Shown: positions 21,080 through 33,999 of the stretch, piece after piece
Layout of the letters: the number at the start of each line of letters is the position of its first letter
Numbering within the stretch: the first letter of the stretch is position 1
From: Dolomedes plantarius
Lineage: Eukaryota; Arthropoda; Arachnida; Araneae; Dolomedidae
Length of the DNA: 64,000 nt
Assembly (NCBI GenBank): GCA_907164885.2
Contig: OU015490.1
Location: forward strand, 223,360,554-223,424,553
Reading direction: 5' to 3'
Notes under the pieces: model-generated
Told to the model about the DNA's origin: nothing
Database searches by the model: none
Seen by the model: only the letters and a program-made list of their open reading frames with translations
Program-made: the position numbers and the translations under genes

Positions 21080-22570
21080 AGTAAAAAATGTAAAGGAAGT
21101 AGTGAGCAAACTTTTGTACAGATCTCATAATTTTTTTGAAAGAAGATAAACAGTATAGCTCAAAGAAATATTCCAACACTTACTTTAATATTTCTTTTAC
21201 TTATATCTTTGTTTAAAGCAGTTCAATAAAATTATTTAGAGCAGTTGCTCTCAAATTGCGGTACGTGTAATCTTAGAGGTACTTTTTGGGATAACCCAAG
21301 TTCTCGAGGTAAAAACAGCTACAAAAAAAAAGAGAAGCTACTACTCTAAGAAAAATGCTCAAGTGATATCCTTTATTTCATGACCAGCCAGGTTTCCGGA
21401 GGAGAAAGCGAGGGTAGCAAGACTTAAACAACCGCCATGGCGCGGAAGAACAATAATAAAAAAAGGGCGGCAAACGAGCGAGCATACGATTTCACGTCCG
21501 GCGAAACCGGAAAAGTTTGCCATTAACATGGAGAGGTTACAGCCGTGCGATTTCTCGCCAAAAAAACAACCTCTAATGTTGGCCAAGAAGGAGAGCGGGA
21601 AAGTTTGAATAATGTAATTGGTCAGCGAGCGTCCTGAAGTCACGAACAGTGACTGGCCAACAGTCTCCCTACGCGAAGTGTCTGAAGGAGAAAGATTTCC
21701 CACGAAATTTCGAACTTAAGCAAAAAGATAAATTTAGGGGAAAGTTTTTTAAAAGCAAACGCCCGACTTTTTATGACTAAGGTATTGTTAAAGAAAACGA
21801 ACTAAGTCATTCCCGAACAATAACGGGGACCGTACACGAAGATACAGAATAGCACGTTTCTTATTATATGGAGAAAGGACTTGCTGAATAATTGGAGCGA
21901 GACTAATTTTTAAGAGCTTTACCTTAATTAGTACTTTTAACAGCGTATAGCTGTTAAAAGTTACTGTTGAATTCAGAAAGAAAATGGCACAGAATCCTGT
22001 ATACCACCCACATATCGGGGACACATGTAAAAATTAAAACAGCATGCCAAAGAATTAACATTGAGGACTGAAATTATGAAGGGAATTATAAGAATTATTG
22101 AATTTTAGATTATACATTAAAATTAATTTTAATTTAGAGTGAGTAGTATTAAAAATAAAAACTGTAGCAAAATTCATCGTTACAATAACCTAAATGAATC
22201 TTTCAAAAATCTCATCAAAATCCCTACAGATTCTTAATCTCTCAACATCAGAATCATGACTAAAAATTTTGATTAGAGACTTTTGTACTATTATGTTTAA
22301 TTTTTTTCTCTGTTTTACAGAAATGTTTTATAAAAAATGTGTAAAATTTTTATACATATTTTTCAATAAAAAAAGGTCTGTTATTTTACATTTTATCTGA
22401 TCATAATGGATAATGCTCAAAAAATATAAGTGGGGTTCAGTCATTATTTATGTTCCATCTGAAATATGTTATTTGCAGGTATGCAACTTTTGAAACATCC
22501 GGTTTAGCATCCGGTTTTAACTCTAACGTACTTTTAACTGATTCATTTTTAGTTTGAGATTTAACGCAGT
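21080..22570. other. Anonymous interval upstream of the viral Rep fragment
   Basis: No gene is supported. The stretch 21,359-21,720 is relatively GC-rich (GGAGAAAGCGAGGGTAG, TTTCACGTCCGGCGAAACCG), unlike its AT-rich surroundings, and may be a repeat. I could not assign it or find a second copy. The rest is AT-rich sequence without motif. Confidence 0.3.
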
Positions 22571-22573
22571 AAG

Positions 22574-23052
22574 ATGTCTTCTGATGCTAGAGCTAAAAAC
22601 TGGTGTTTTACATCCTTTGATGTGGATACTGTACCTTTTGCGAATGTTCGTGATAAGATCGATTACCTTGTGTTCGGCAAGGAGACCTGCCCGGATACTG
22701 GCAGACGTCATCTACAAGGATTTGTGTCTTTTAAGATCCGGACCAAATTTTCAACTATCCAGTGAGAATGATTCCCGGTTCACACTTGGAGAAGATGCGA
22801 GGTTCTGTAAACGAGGCAGCTGACTACTGCAAGAAGGACGGTGAGTTTACTGAATTTGGCATTCTTCCTTCTACTTCTAGTGGTAGTAATAAATTTATGG
22901 AATGTATTGATTTAGCAAAGCAGGGAAAGATTGATGAAATTGCCGATAACCATCCAGGTTTATATTTACGTTATAAACGTACTTTAGATTCCCTTAAGAA
23001 GTTTAATTGTCAGGAAGTCAAAATACTGCCTCAGTATTTCGAAACCCTTTAG
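22574..23052 (+). pseudogene. Endogenous CRESS-DNA virus Rep fragment
   Basis: This is an old integrated copy of the N-terminal half of a circular single-stranded DNA virus replication initiator (HUH endonuclease). The first frame (22,574-22,765) shows rolling-circle motif I as KNWCFTSFD and motif II as GRRHLQGFVSF. After a two-base register shift near 22,763 a second frame shows motif III as ADYCKKDGEF, with the catalytic Tyr. It is followed by the conserved tail EIADNHPGLYLRYKRTLDSL. The frame ends at a TAG around 23,050, with no Walker A/B helicase domain and no capsid gene. The virus family cannot be fixed by eye. It lies 300 bp from the convergent end of gustatory receptor 1. Confidence 0.85.
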
Positions 23053-23329
23053 GTCAGCAAATAGAACGTGTAGTTGTATTAGACTTTTAGTGATGACATA
23101 GGCGTACAGTCAAATAAAATTTGAGATCCACTGATTTAAATCTTCTAGGAATTGTACAAGTCGACTTCCTTCTTATGTCATCAAGTGGTATTTTTGATGT
23201 TTTTTCTTTGAATCGCGTCTATGGAAAATCCACACATGCATTCATACATTTTGTAACGTATTAATTGGACAGGGCAGCAAAACTTGTTCAAGTACACGAA
23301 TTCAGTCAAAGAACACAAGTGTCTTCTTA

Positions 23330-25620
23330 GTTTTCATAACGTCATATTTTATGATGTCATTATTCCTCTACCTTGCCGATCTAAAGTGTCCACAAGCACA
23401 ATGTAAGTAAAAACAGTGCCGAAGTAGGTTAAAATTAGATTCTTGTTAATAGACATTCCTAGTACCGTCATGCTTGTTTCTTTATCTGTGTTTAGAATAA
23501 AGAGCAGGTGACTGAGATCCGATCCGAAAGGGTTTTTAGGGAGATGCTTTGCTTCTTCGGCTATTTCATAGGCTAAGCTGGACACTCCACTCGCAGCGAA
23601 ACAGATAATTATTGCGATTGCTACATTGTGTGCAGTTGCGACACACATACCTATGCGGGTTAGACTATCAGCAGATCCTATACCGTGGATAAAATGGTTG
23701 TACGTGTAAAACATAGAAGCAGTGTTATATAGAAAGAAAAATGTTACCGGTATTGATAACATACGGTCGACTTTTGAAATAATTTTCTTAATTGAATTAA
23801 AAGTTTCCAAAAGGAGTTGATAGTCTGGCCTGTAGCTAGAAGACATGGCAGCCTTATAATATCGCAGAATAGATATAATATGCAAGCAAATAGTTACATA
23901 AAATATGCAAAAGGTATACATGGGCATGTGAAGTGTAAAGGAAGAGAAACATTTATACAGGGAACATATTAGATTCGCTGATGTAGGTTCATATCCAAAG
24001 AAAATATCATATCTACGGCAACTCTTTATCCTGGAATAGGAATTTTCCCGAATCACGGAGAAAATATGAATCAGTAGATTCAGTAATATCCAGAAACATA
24101 TTTTTCTGTCCAAGGTATTAGATTTCGGCGATTTCAAAAGAAATAAATCACTTTTCGTGCTTAGTAGATCCCAAAAGTTTACAGTCAACAGACATCTGAA
24201 AATAGTAGTTACTGTCAATGAGAAAACCTTCGCTACATATCCATCGTCATGCACTTTATGGATTGAAACCACAACAGATATTGTGCTTATGATGTGTATT
24301 ACGGATGTGAGAAAACTTATCATACTCATTATATGATAGACAATATTGTGTTTTTTTAAGCGAAAGCCAGGTAAGTTACAAATTAGGCTCAGGCAGAATA
24401 AAATGGGGAATAATTTGTAACGACTTACCATTGCTTTCAATAAAAAATTTCTGTAAATAAATTTCAAAATCTTTTTCGTCTGTTTACAGCGTTTATACTT
24501 TTAGCTAATAATTTTTTGATAGTTTATCCATTTTTCTTTTCTTGATAGTCTTATACTGGAAAGTAATACTGACGATTTCAATAAAATGATTTCAATAGCT
24601 TGACTATTTTTACGTTTTCGGATAAATTAATTTCATATTATGTATATTCTTAACATTATAATATATAACTTTATAACCTATCTTTCCAGGAAAGATACAT
24701 TAAAAACAGTTTTTAATAATTATTAAATCTGTTAGGCAAAGTATTCAAAATCCTTCACGTCTCTGCATTTGTTTCACTGAATGCAGTCGTTAAAACCTCT
24801 ATATTGCTGAAACTCGTACAGTAACACATGTAATGGTATAATATTCCTCAGTCCAGCGTAATCTTCCATTTTCTTATGAAAGGATCAAGCTTACCATGAA
24901 ACAATTTTTTAACAGTTTTATTCGTCCATCAAAAAGTTGAGTTACGCAGATGTAAATTAAAATCCTGTAAACTGAAAGCATCGTATGGATGGATTTCGGA
25001 ATCATACGGTTCCATCTCTAATTTCACAACTCAGTGGAATGGATTTAACAACTTCCAGACTTTTTATATTGGAACCGTATTTTAAAATGTCTTCAAGAGA
25101 TATTTACCAAATACACCATTTTCAAAAGTTTCTTTTTACCTTTGAATTCAGTTGTGTGTCTATCAAACAGCCAGCCTAAAATGAGAATATTGCATAAGAG
25201 CAGATCTTCAATCAATAACATTTTCATTACTTAATAAATTGCATAATTTCGGGCACATATTAAACAAATCAATAATTTTTTTTACGATAACTTTCTCTCT
25301 GAAATTCCAGGAAATCAATAAAGGAAAATATCAAAGTAAAAAGCCTGTTACAAGACATTTTTGACACCTGAAAGAGGAAAAAACTGCGTATGAAATATTA
25401 GTTTTATAAATTTGAACCACCAAATATATTTTACTCTTTTTTTTTTAATTTTTATCCATTCATTAATTTCAATTTAATCTGTGAACCAAAAAAAGTTTTT
25501 CATTAGACAAATGATAAGCAAGCCACAGTTACTATGCGCGTGATTATGTTCTACCACTTCGGCAAGCAAAAAAGTCTCAAAGATTGATAGATGAGCACCC
25601 AGCTTCTTTTGTGAAAGCAT
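23330..25620 (-). repeat. Segmental duplication, copy 1
   Basis: Sequence from the 3' end of the receptor gene through about 1.1 kb upstream of it is recognisably homologous to 46,560-48,780. Shared blocks include ATCCTGTAAACTGAAAGCAT and TTGGAACCGTATTT near 25.0 kb (48.2 kb in the other copy). Divergence is substantial, with many indels, so the duplication is old. The Rep fragment is outside the shared part. Confidence 0.7.
23349..24431 (-). CDS. Gustatory-receptor-like protein 1 (7tm_7 type)
   Basis: A 360-residue polytopic membrane protein is predicted from the ATG at 24,431. Roughly seven hydrophobic segments are visible, for example ILFCLSLICNLPGF, IFYVTICLHIISIL, AIAIIICFAASGV and LILTYFGTVFTYIVLV. 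The last carries the TY-type motif at the C-terminal membrane helix that marks insect and arachnid gustatory receptors, which sense tastants as ligand-gated channels. An in-frame ATG 12 codons upstream exists. The chosen ATG aligns with the start of the paralogue at 47,638, and upstream registers differ between them. A splice-acceptor-like TTTATTTACAG about 20 nt upstream of the ATG is conserved in the paralogue, suggesting a 5' UTR intron. The frame is intact. Confidence 0.75.
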   Translation of the reverse strand: MVSRYKLFPILFCLSLICNLPGFRLKKHNIVYHIMSMISFLTSVIHIISTISVVVSIHKVHDDGYVAKVFSLTVTTIFRCLLTVNFWDLLSTKSDLFLLKSPKSNTLDRKICFWILLNLLIHIFSVIRENSYSRIKSCRRYDIFFGYEPTSANLICSLYKCFSSFTLHMPMYTFCIFYVTICLHIISILRYYKAAMSSSYRPDYQLLLETFNSIKKIISKVDRMLSIPVTFFFLYNTASMFYTYNHFIHGIGSADSLTRIGMCVATAHNVAIAIIICFAASGVSSLAYEIAEEAKHLPKNPFGSDLSHLLFILNTDKETSMTVLGMSINKNLILTYFGTVFTYIVLVDTLDRQGRGIMTS

Positions 25621-25654
25621 GATAAAAAATCAAATACCTATCTGTTATTTCATC

Positions 25655-25835
25655 CATGACAGGCTATATCAGTTGCCTAGTTCCCAACCGGTGTGTCGCG
25701 GAACTTTATGGTGGCGTGAGATCGACCGGGGTGCCGTGACATTTTTCGGGGATAAACAAAAATGTTTAAAAAAATGTCAGCAGGGTCCTCTTACAATAAA
25801 TGTTGAATTAATTGCTCTCATGCCCGGGGAATTAT
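25655..25835 (+). mobile_element. hAT-like terminal fragment
   Basis: The stretch GTTCCCAACCGGTGTGTCGC, then GGAACTTTATGGTGGCGTGA and GGGGTGCCGTGACATTTTTC, resembles the 'gttcccaa.cggtgtgccgcggaac' ends of some hAT elements. No transposase coding sequence adjoins. Confidence 0.5.
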
Positions 25836-26100
25836 GACACAGATCGATCAACTCGTTCCTGCGAATAAATTAGCTATTCCTCCCGCTCACAACTTTTAGA
25901 CTTCCTATCAAATATTTGGGCTCTAAACATCCATCAAAAGTCTCACATTAATAAAAACAAAATTCATTTCAGCAATTTCCATTGTAGTTCTTGCATGCAT
26001 TACTATACTGAATACCATCGTTAGTTTTGGAGCTTATATTAACCTTTTCCTTAAGGGATGGGATAGCATGAATCCCAAGAATACGGACCCAAGAATGACT

Positions 26101-26109
26101 ATGAATATA

Positions 26110-26175
<66 letters not shown>
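26101..26175. repeat. (TA)n tract, target of the 26-kb LTR element
   Basis: About 70 bp of TA lies between the 26,041-26,098 dispersed repeat and the LTR start at 26,176. At the other end of the LTR element a TA tract resumes at 35,001, so the insertion split a TA array. Confidence 0.95.
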
Positions 26176-26179
<4 letters not shown>

Positions 26180-26747
26180 ACGACACGGGCTCGGGCCGGC
26201 GAATGAAGGGCCGAGTGGCATAGTTTTGATGTTAAAATGGATGACTTGTCGACCGGCCGTGCATCACAAATATTTAAATCCATTCCCGCATTTCATCTCA
26301 ACCCTCGGACGCACAAATCAAAGCACAACATTTTCGAACTACATTTTTATTGAGATCACCGACCGCTCCGTCGGTATGAATGCAGCAACAGAAAATACAG
26401 GAGTCCGTCCTACTTCCGGATGTCAAGTCTTATATAAACTTCAGTTCATCACGTGATTAAAGGGTGTGTCTTAATAGTTGATTGGTTTAAAGTTGTTGTT
26501 GATGTTCAGAACTGATTTAAACTTGTACTGACGCCGCGCAGCGTCCCTTTACTTAAAAAGACAGCCATCTTGAATGATTTTGCCGAAGGCTGTAATAATG
26601 GAATTTAACGCGAATGCCCAAAGGGAATTAAATAACTTAAGGGATTAAAAAAGGGTTTGTAATTTTGAATAGTAAAGTGAGGAATTAATAGTTTTTAAAT
26701 GTTAAGAGTGTTGAATTAAGAAATTACTAGTTTTTTAATATTATAGA

Positions 26748-29700
26748 ATATCCCCCCCGTCCGAGAAGAGGCTGACCTACAATGCCTGCATTGGAGGGCA
26801 GACTCACTCAGATGAGTGAGAAGAATGGGCATTAACAAAAATTTGGAATAGTTTCTTTAAGTATTGTCAGCAAAAATTAGCTATAGCAAAAAAGTTTTAA
26901 AAATCACGTGATGAAGTGACATGACATGAGTAATTTGTAACAAATATTTAAATTTCATATTAAAAAAATACACATAATAATAAAATTGAAAATTTTACAT
27001 AAGCATGTTTTTGAAACCTGTTGAATAGGGACGTCTCCCCACACAACAAAATCTCAGAAAAAAATCAATTAAATTTAACCAAAAAAAACTAAGTTATCAA
27101 ATTTTCATTTTACATCAATTTTAATTTTGAGTCGACTCACACAAATAATAGAATATAACAATGAAAATATCAAAATCAACAAATAAAAATGTTAAGTAAA
27201 TGGAATAGAACATGACAATAATAATTTGAAGTTATTGTACTTTCCTCCTCAACTCTCACAACATTGGGGTGAGTCCAAAAAAGTTTGTAAGGTACACATG
27301 GTAACCTATAGTTCACTGTCCTTGTTATGTTAGCTACAGTATGTTCTTGAGAAAAGTACAAAAAAAATCACAGTTCGGTAGGTTCTGTGACCTATCATCT
27401 CGCAAGCGCAAAATACACAAAAAAAATCGCAATATCTTGACTTAAATTTAAAAAATAGTCCTTTGTAGCTGGTTACATAAAAAAATCACAGTCTTTACTT
27501 AAATCACATTTTTAATAAATCACATTTAATAATATACACATCTTCAATATATAAATTGTATATAAAATTACAGAACATATATTTTGTTAATCAAATAACT
27601 CAATCTTGTACGAGTTCTTAGTATATCAATTCTTATTCATTATATCTAGTTTTCATATCTTTATTTATCTCATTATTTTTTTCTTAATACCCATCATCTC
27701 CTTTATTTCAATATTACTTATTATCAAAAAAAATCTCTTTCCAATATTCTTTACTTGTTCTATTCATATTTATTCTAACTTTATTTACTTATTCTCAATA
27801 CTTTTCACTGTATTTTCAACTTATTTATTTACTATTCATTTGTGTACACTTATTATCATCAGTTTATGTGGATCCAATTCTTTGTGTTGAAGGTACCTTG
27901 TTGTATGTGTGTCACCCAAACTCTTAGTCTCAAATTCTTTAATTCTACCTCTAAGCAGTAAGGGGTTGTGTTTATGTTTATGTAACAAGTGAGTTTTCTT
28001 TCTCCCTATTGTTCTCTGACTAATAAGGAGGATCAGGAGTCTTTTTAGCCGTACAGTGGAGTAACCGTGAATCTCCGACAGGATATGACCGCTTAGAAAA
28101 ACAGCATCTTGCATAGTACAAAGATGGAGAAAAAGGAAAAATGTGCAGTTGTCATACCTGTGGGAGTAAAATATAGAAATGGGAGGACAAAGGAGTGGCC
28201 ATCCCAGCCCTGTTTTATTCATTACTCAAGCATATGGTTTTCAGCACTTTAAGTGACTGAGTTGATGAATTAAAAACAAATAGCAAAAAAATTAAAAAAG
28301 ATCTTAAACAGTTGGGACGACATCCAACGCGCTTGTAGAGGTGGGTGATAGGAAAGTGTATTCAAGAAATAGAAAATATACTGAAAGGTTAAAGAAGTAG
28401 AGTTGTCATAGTCGGTTTAAATTGAGATCCAAAAAAAAATTCACTTATAATAGTATTCTTAAGAAGAAAGTTTAAGTAAGACAGTTTTTTTGTTTTGTTT
28501 TTACTAGTTTTCTATCTTTAGTAGGACAATACACAATTATTTATAAAATTTAAGGATGTTAAGCATCTAAAATAAACAAAAAAAAGGAAAGTGAATCTAT
28601 AATGTCATTATTCGTGATAGAATTTTAATTTATCTGGTGCATTATAATATCTTAATTTGCAAGCATGGACAATTTCAGAATCTTGTTTAGTGTGAAAATT
28701 TGGTTTATCAATTTTATATTCAATAGAATCCAAAATACACAACATATGAAAGTATTAAACGCACAATAATAAAATTCTCCTAATAATAATAATTTTTTTT
28801 TAAAATTTTTTTTAATCCAATGCGGAGGCACTTGTATTCAAACATTGGCCTTTACTACGCCGCAGTTTTACTGTCCATTTTATTGTGGGGGCACCATATA
28901 GGCGGACAGCATTACCCCCTATGAAGGGACGACACGAACGGAGACATTTTTCGTGGCGCAACGAAGGGACTCGATCTGAGCACCCTCAGCACCGAAAACC
29001 AGTGCGCTGTACCACTGGGCCGCCACAAGCCCCTAATAATAATAATAATAATAATAATACTGTAATATTCTCTATCAATTGCCATAAATTAGTCAATGTT
29101 CAAATTTCAATCTCGAAACTTTTATTCTATCAATTGACACAAATAATCAAAATTCTTTTACCAATACCCATCTCAGTTTTATTAAGTTAATCATGAAATC
29201 GATAAGCCAAAAACAATTTTTCTTTTCTTATATCACATTTTGGTATGAATCCTCGCTGTAAAGTTCCCAAATATTTATTATTTGTATTCAATATCTCAAA
29301 ACATATCTCTCATTATAATATTCTCTTTTCTATTTATTTATTATTCTTCATTATTTCTATTTCGAGAATTTTCTGGGGCGGATAAACCAAATATAACATA
29401 CAATGGTTTTTTAATTCTCCAATTGTGGTTTTTTGGCACCCTAAGTCATGTTATAAAGACGTTCCGTTTATATGAAAACCGCAATACGCCTTTTAACTGT
29501 CGACTAAAAACCTCCGGAAATCTACTTTACTTAAATTCGTAGAACTACTCGAGGGCTCAAAATCAAATGTAATATGTCAAACAATATACCTAAATTATAA
29601 AATTTTCTTGATATCTGAAATAATTACTAAGTTGTCCATGCAGTTATTTTCCAAAATCAAAACCACAAGTATCAGATGTTTAGATTTAGAAAGCCAATTT

Positions 29701-31052
29701 GAAAACTGCAAAAATTCTAGGTTAAATGAATTGGAATAAGTTTGGTTCTTTTCGCGATTGTTTACTAGATTACCGCTGACAAATCAAATTTATAGTCGAA
29801 TTGACGTCCAAACGTTCCTCTGTTTGGACGGAAAGCGGAAATCATATACTTCATTTTATTTTTATTTTTTCTTTTCCGCGACAATTTAGAACTGGGTGCG
29901 AAAAAAAAGTATTTATAGAGTTACTACACTCGTTTAACATTTCAATTTAACGTAACCAAAATTATTAATTTTCTTAAAACACTAAAATATTCATTACCAG
30001 AAAAAGAACACAGAAATATTATAAAAATTACACAGAAAATACACAATTTTAATAAATTTATCAAATATGTCTCAAAAATTTCTTTTAAATTCAAAATCTC
30101 TTATAATATGAAGGAATATACACGTGAAATTCTATCAAAATGCAAATCAAATGAAATACTTTATAAAATCAAAACCATAATACATATTTTAAACCAATTT
30201 CTTTACTTTCATTTTACTTTTTATCGATTTATTTTTTATCATAGTTACTTAACTAAATCAATAACTTGAAAATATTTCACTGAAAAAACACATTTATAAT
30301 AATTTTTTATCAATATATAGTAAAATTAAAAACATTTCAATTACAAAATTTATTTTATAACCACTCTCTCACCTGTTGACGGGGACTCACCAATGTATTA
30401 CTATTCCGATCGGAGTTAATTTTTATTATTTGATTATAAGCATTTCTTTGCAACACTGTAGTTATATTCGGAAATTATTTTGATGAAGTTTTTGGCTTGT
30501 TTAGTCCCAAGAGGTAAGATGAAAGTTATTCATCACAATGGTGGCACACGACATCCTTTGGCACAATCTGGAATGCTTCCACAAAATTCACGTGTAGATG
30601 CGAAAAAATTTGCACATTACGCTGTCGGAATTTTATATTTGGTGACTCGAAGTTATCCACAACACAACACATGATGCACCGAACACTGACACCCATCAGG
30701 ATGCGAAATGCACTACAGGTTATCAGAGATGACACCGCAGATTTCACACGCATAAAAACAACACTTTTTCACGAAATCTCTGCCACGAAACTTCGGAAGT
30801 TCACACATGGCACTGAAATAGAGCTAATTCCCCCTGATGTTGTCAATCGAAGTTCATCGGAGCAGACTCCGTGGGAATTCACAGGACACACGCAGCACAA
30901 TATTTTTTCGACACAAGTTATCCATTCAAGTTGAAGGTTAGTCCTACATCTCACATTTGAAAGTCGGGGGATTTTTGTTTCTGTTGGAATCGACTAACGG
31001 CGGCTTAAAATTTCTGCCTGTATCCGAGGGGAGGTCCACACTGCCGACTTTT
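26748..31052. other. Internal region of the 26-35 kb LTR element
   Basis: About 4.3 kb of AT-rich sequence lies between the two LTRs. Frames of 60-128 codons occur but show no zinc knuckle, protease, YxDD or integrase motif. T-rich plus-strand sequence around 27,600-27,890 gives a hydrophobic pseudo-frame. The segment 30,480-30,960 is more balanced in composition and open on both strands for 60-87 codons, without any recognised family. Confidence 0.4.
28805..29040 (-). mobile_element. tRNA-derived SINE
   Basis: On the minus strand the sequence begins after an (ATT)n tract and reads GGCGGCCCAGTGGTACAGCG (A-box region). About 40 bp later follows CAGATCGAGTCCC (B box). This is a tRNA-like head, followed by a body of roughly 130 bp ending at 28,810 in a T-rich stretch. 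TAATAATAATA repeats at 29,035-29,060 flank it. Confidence 0.6.
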
Positions 31053-32009
31053 TGTAACGACACGGGCGCGGGCCGGCGAATGAAGGGCCGAGTGGCATAG
31101 TTTTGATGTTAAAATGGATGACTTGACGACCGGCCGTGCATCACAAATATTTAAATCCATTCCCGCATTTCATCTCAACCCTGGGACACACAAATCAAAA
31201 CACAACTTTTTCGAACTACATTTTTATTGAGATCACCGACCGCTCCGTCGGTATGAATGCAGCAAGAGAAAATACAGGAGTCCGTCCTACTTGTCGTGGG
31301 GTACGACATATAAAAAAAAAGAAAATAGAAAAGGTGCAGAAAAACCAATTAACAAACGGGACGGAAAATGGAATAGTAAAATGACGCCAGACGATACGAG
31401 AAGAATGTAATGGGAATACGATATGTTAGGAGTTCAAAAAGGGCATACAACCCAATTAAAGCGGAGAAGTCGGCGGTGCTATGAGAAAATTGGAATGGCA
31501 ATTGATCAGACAAAGAACCGGATGAAGAGAAGAAATTGAAAGGCAGCAATTAAGAGTCGGAACAGCGAGGGGGTGCAGATAGAGGAGACATCGAGAAGAA
31601 AAGGGAATTGTTGACAAAGAGAAGAGGACCCCACACATAGGAGATGTTCTGGGAAAACACATTTCCTAGAAAAAAAGGAATGAGTCGAAGACGGGATTGT
31701 TCGAATATAAAACGCCCCTCACTCTGGTTAAAAGAAATGATTAGGGAAGGAACAAGTTAACGAATCAAAGTGGAAGTATAAAGAAAAAGGTTGAACATAA
31801 TAGACGAATGAAAATGTAAAAGGCGGGGCGTTGAGAAGATAATAAAAAATAGAGAGAGTGAGAAAAAAAAGATATAATCATATTGATGGTGACTCTGAGA
31901 CTTGGCACCCAAAAATAGAGAGTTGTAGCCTCGTAAGCGAGAAGGCAAAAGAGAATATATGGGAGATTGCGCCCCAACTTAGCGCATCGCTGTAAGCCGG
32001 CAACCCAAC

Positions 32010-32120
32010 GATGAAAGGAGCATCCAGGAGCATCGGAGCCGACATAGATTGCCTGAACCCCGCAAGCTAGCATAGAGGAGCCTCGGAGCCGAGATAGATT
32101 GCCTGATTTCCTGCAAGCTA
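32010..32120. repeat. Minisatellite inside the left long LTR, two units
   Basis: A unit of about 50 bp containing GGAGC(A/C)TCGGAGCCGA(C/G)ATAG and ATTGCCTGA occurs twice here and three times in the right LTR (34,000-34,150). The copy number differs between the two LTRs of one element. Confidence 0.8.
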
Positions 32121-33999
32121 CCGATGAGATGATAAGAGTTAAGACTCGTAACCACGACGGAGTGCCTAACCCCCACAAGCAAAGGATGGAGAACTGATCC
32201 GGCCATTAAAGTCTGCCTATTCCTACGTTATTGAGCGAGTCCGAATAGAGACCCCAATAGATGCACATGAATATGCCAGCCAAAGTCCCCTTCTGCAGTC
32301 TGCAAAAATGGAGGTAACCTTTTATTAACTATTGCCAAATATCGTGAGTTACCCGAGTCTTATATGATAGGCGGAAGTTAAGGAATAATATAGATATATT
32401 GCGTACTGAAATGATATTAATTTAAATAAATGAAATAATATAGGCAAATAATACATTGATATAATGAGAATGTCTGCAAGTTCATAATTAATAATAATAT
32501 AATTGAATGTATACTAATACTGTATTTGTATTGTGTGAATAAATTAATGTATTGTTTAGAATTCAGAGTAATGGTATCATTGCCTACCACTATAACCAAT
32601 CACAACCCCACCCAAGAAATCCTACAACATAATGGTGCCTTTGACGAAACAAATATGATTATTGCGGCTATGTAAAAAACTAATTGGCAGTGATACATAT
32701 AATGCTATGACGATAAAATTAATACTCTGATTTGAATAATACATTGATTTATCTGAATATTGAGTTAGGAGGATTGATGATAAAAGAAAAGGGGTGTTTA
32801 AAAATAATAATTAATGGAATAGTTTGTGTTGAACAGTGGTGCTTAAAGATAAAGTAATTAAATGTTGAGTAATTAAGAATGCATAGTGAGTAATAATATG
32901 TAATGATTAATAAGAGTAATGAATAAGTTGTGAATTATGAATAATTAGTGAATATTGAATTATATAATGTAATGAGTAATAGGTGCATCGAATAATAAGT
33001 ATTGAATGATGAATAAGCATTGAGTATTGAGTGATATAGTATAATGAATAATAAGTGTCTTGAATAAGTATTTAATGAATAATAAGTGTATTGAATAAGT
33101 ATTTAATGAATTATAAGTGTATTGAATAGATATTGAATGATGAATAGGTATTGATTATTGAGTGATATAATGCAATGAATAATAAGTGTAATGAGTAATA
33201 AGTGTTGAATGTATTGTATATTGAATGATATAGTGAGGTATTAGGTATTATAATAGTGTGATAGGTAGTGAAAGTACGCAAGTTAGGATAAAATTGCAAC
33301 AGTACGTTGAGAAAAATAAATAAAGTAGGATAGTTAATTTCTAGTTAGTATCAAAAACGAGAAGAATGTCGTATACGAGAAGAATGTCGTGGGGATACGA
33401 TATGTTCGGAGTTCAAAAAGGGCAGACAACCCAATTAAAGCGGTAGTCGGCAGTGCATTGAGAAAATTGGAATGGCAATTGATCAGACAAAGAACCGGAT
33501 GAAGAGAAGAAATTGAAATCAGCAATTAAGAGTTGAAACAGCGAGGGGGGGTACAGCTAGAGGAGACATCGCGAAGAAAAGGGAATTGTTGACAAAGAGA
33601 AGAGGACCCCACACATAGGAGATGTTCTGGGAAAACACATTTCCTAGAAAAATAGGAATGAGTCGAAGACGGGATTGTTCGAATATAAAACGCCCCTCAC
33701 TCTGAATGGTTAAAAGAAATGATTAGGGAAGGAACAAGTTAACGAATCAAAGTGGAAGTATAAAGAAAAAGGTTGAACATGATAGACGAATGAAAATGTA
33801 AAAGGCGGGGCGTTGAGAAGATAATAAAAAATAGAGAGAGTGAGAAAAAAAGATATAATCATATTGATGGTGACTCTGAGACTTGGCACCCAAAAATGGA
33901 GAGTTGTAGCCTCGTAAGCGAGAAGGCAAAAGAGAATATATGGGAGATTGCGCCCCGACTTAGCGCATCGCTGTAAGCCGGCAACCCAACTATGAAAGG

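Noticed and set aside
22146..22155. TAGTATTAA resembling a circular ssDNA virus origin nonanucleotide
   Set aside because: The last base differs from the known motif, no flanking stem is evident, and it lies over 400 bp from the Rep fragment in AT-rich DNA.
27606..27890. Hydrophobic 94-codon frame suggesting a membrane protein
   Set aside because: It is a T-rich low-complexity stretch inside a non-coding LTR element; composition alone explains the Phe/Ile/Leu content.
28885..29190. 101-codon frame with an Asn run
   Set aside because: It is the antisense of the SINE continued into its (ATT)n tract.
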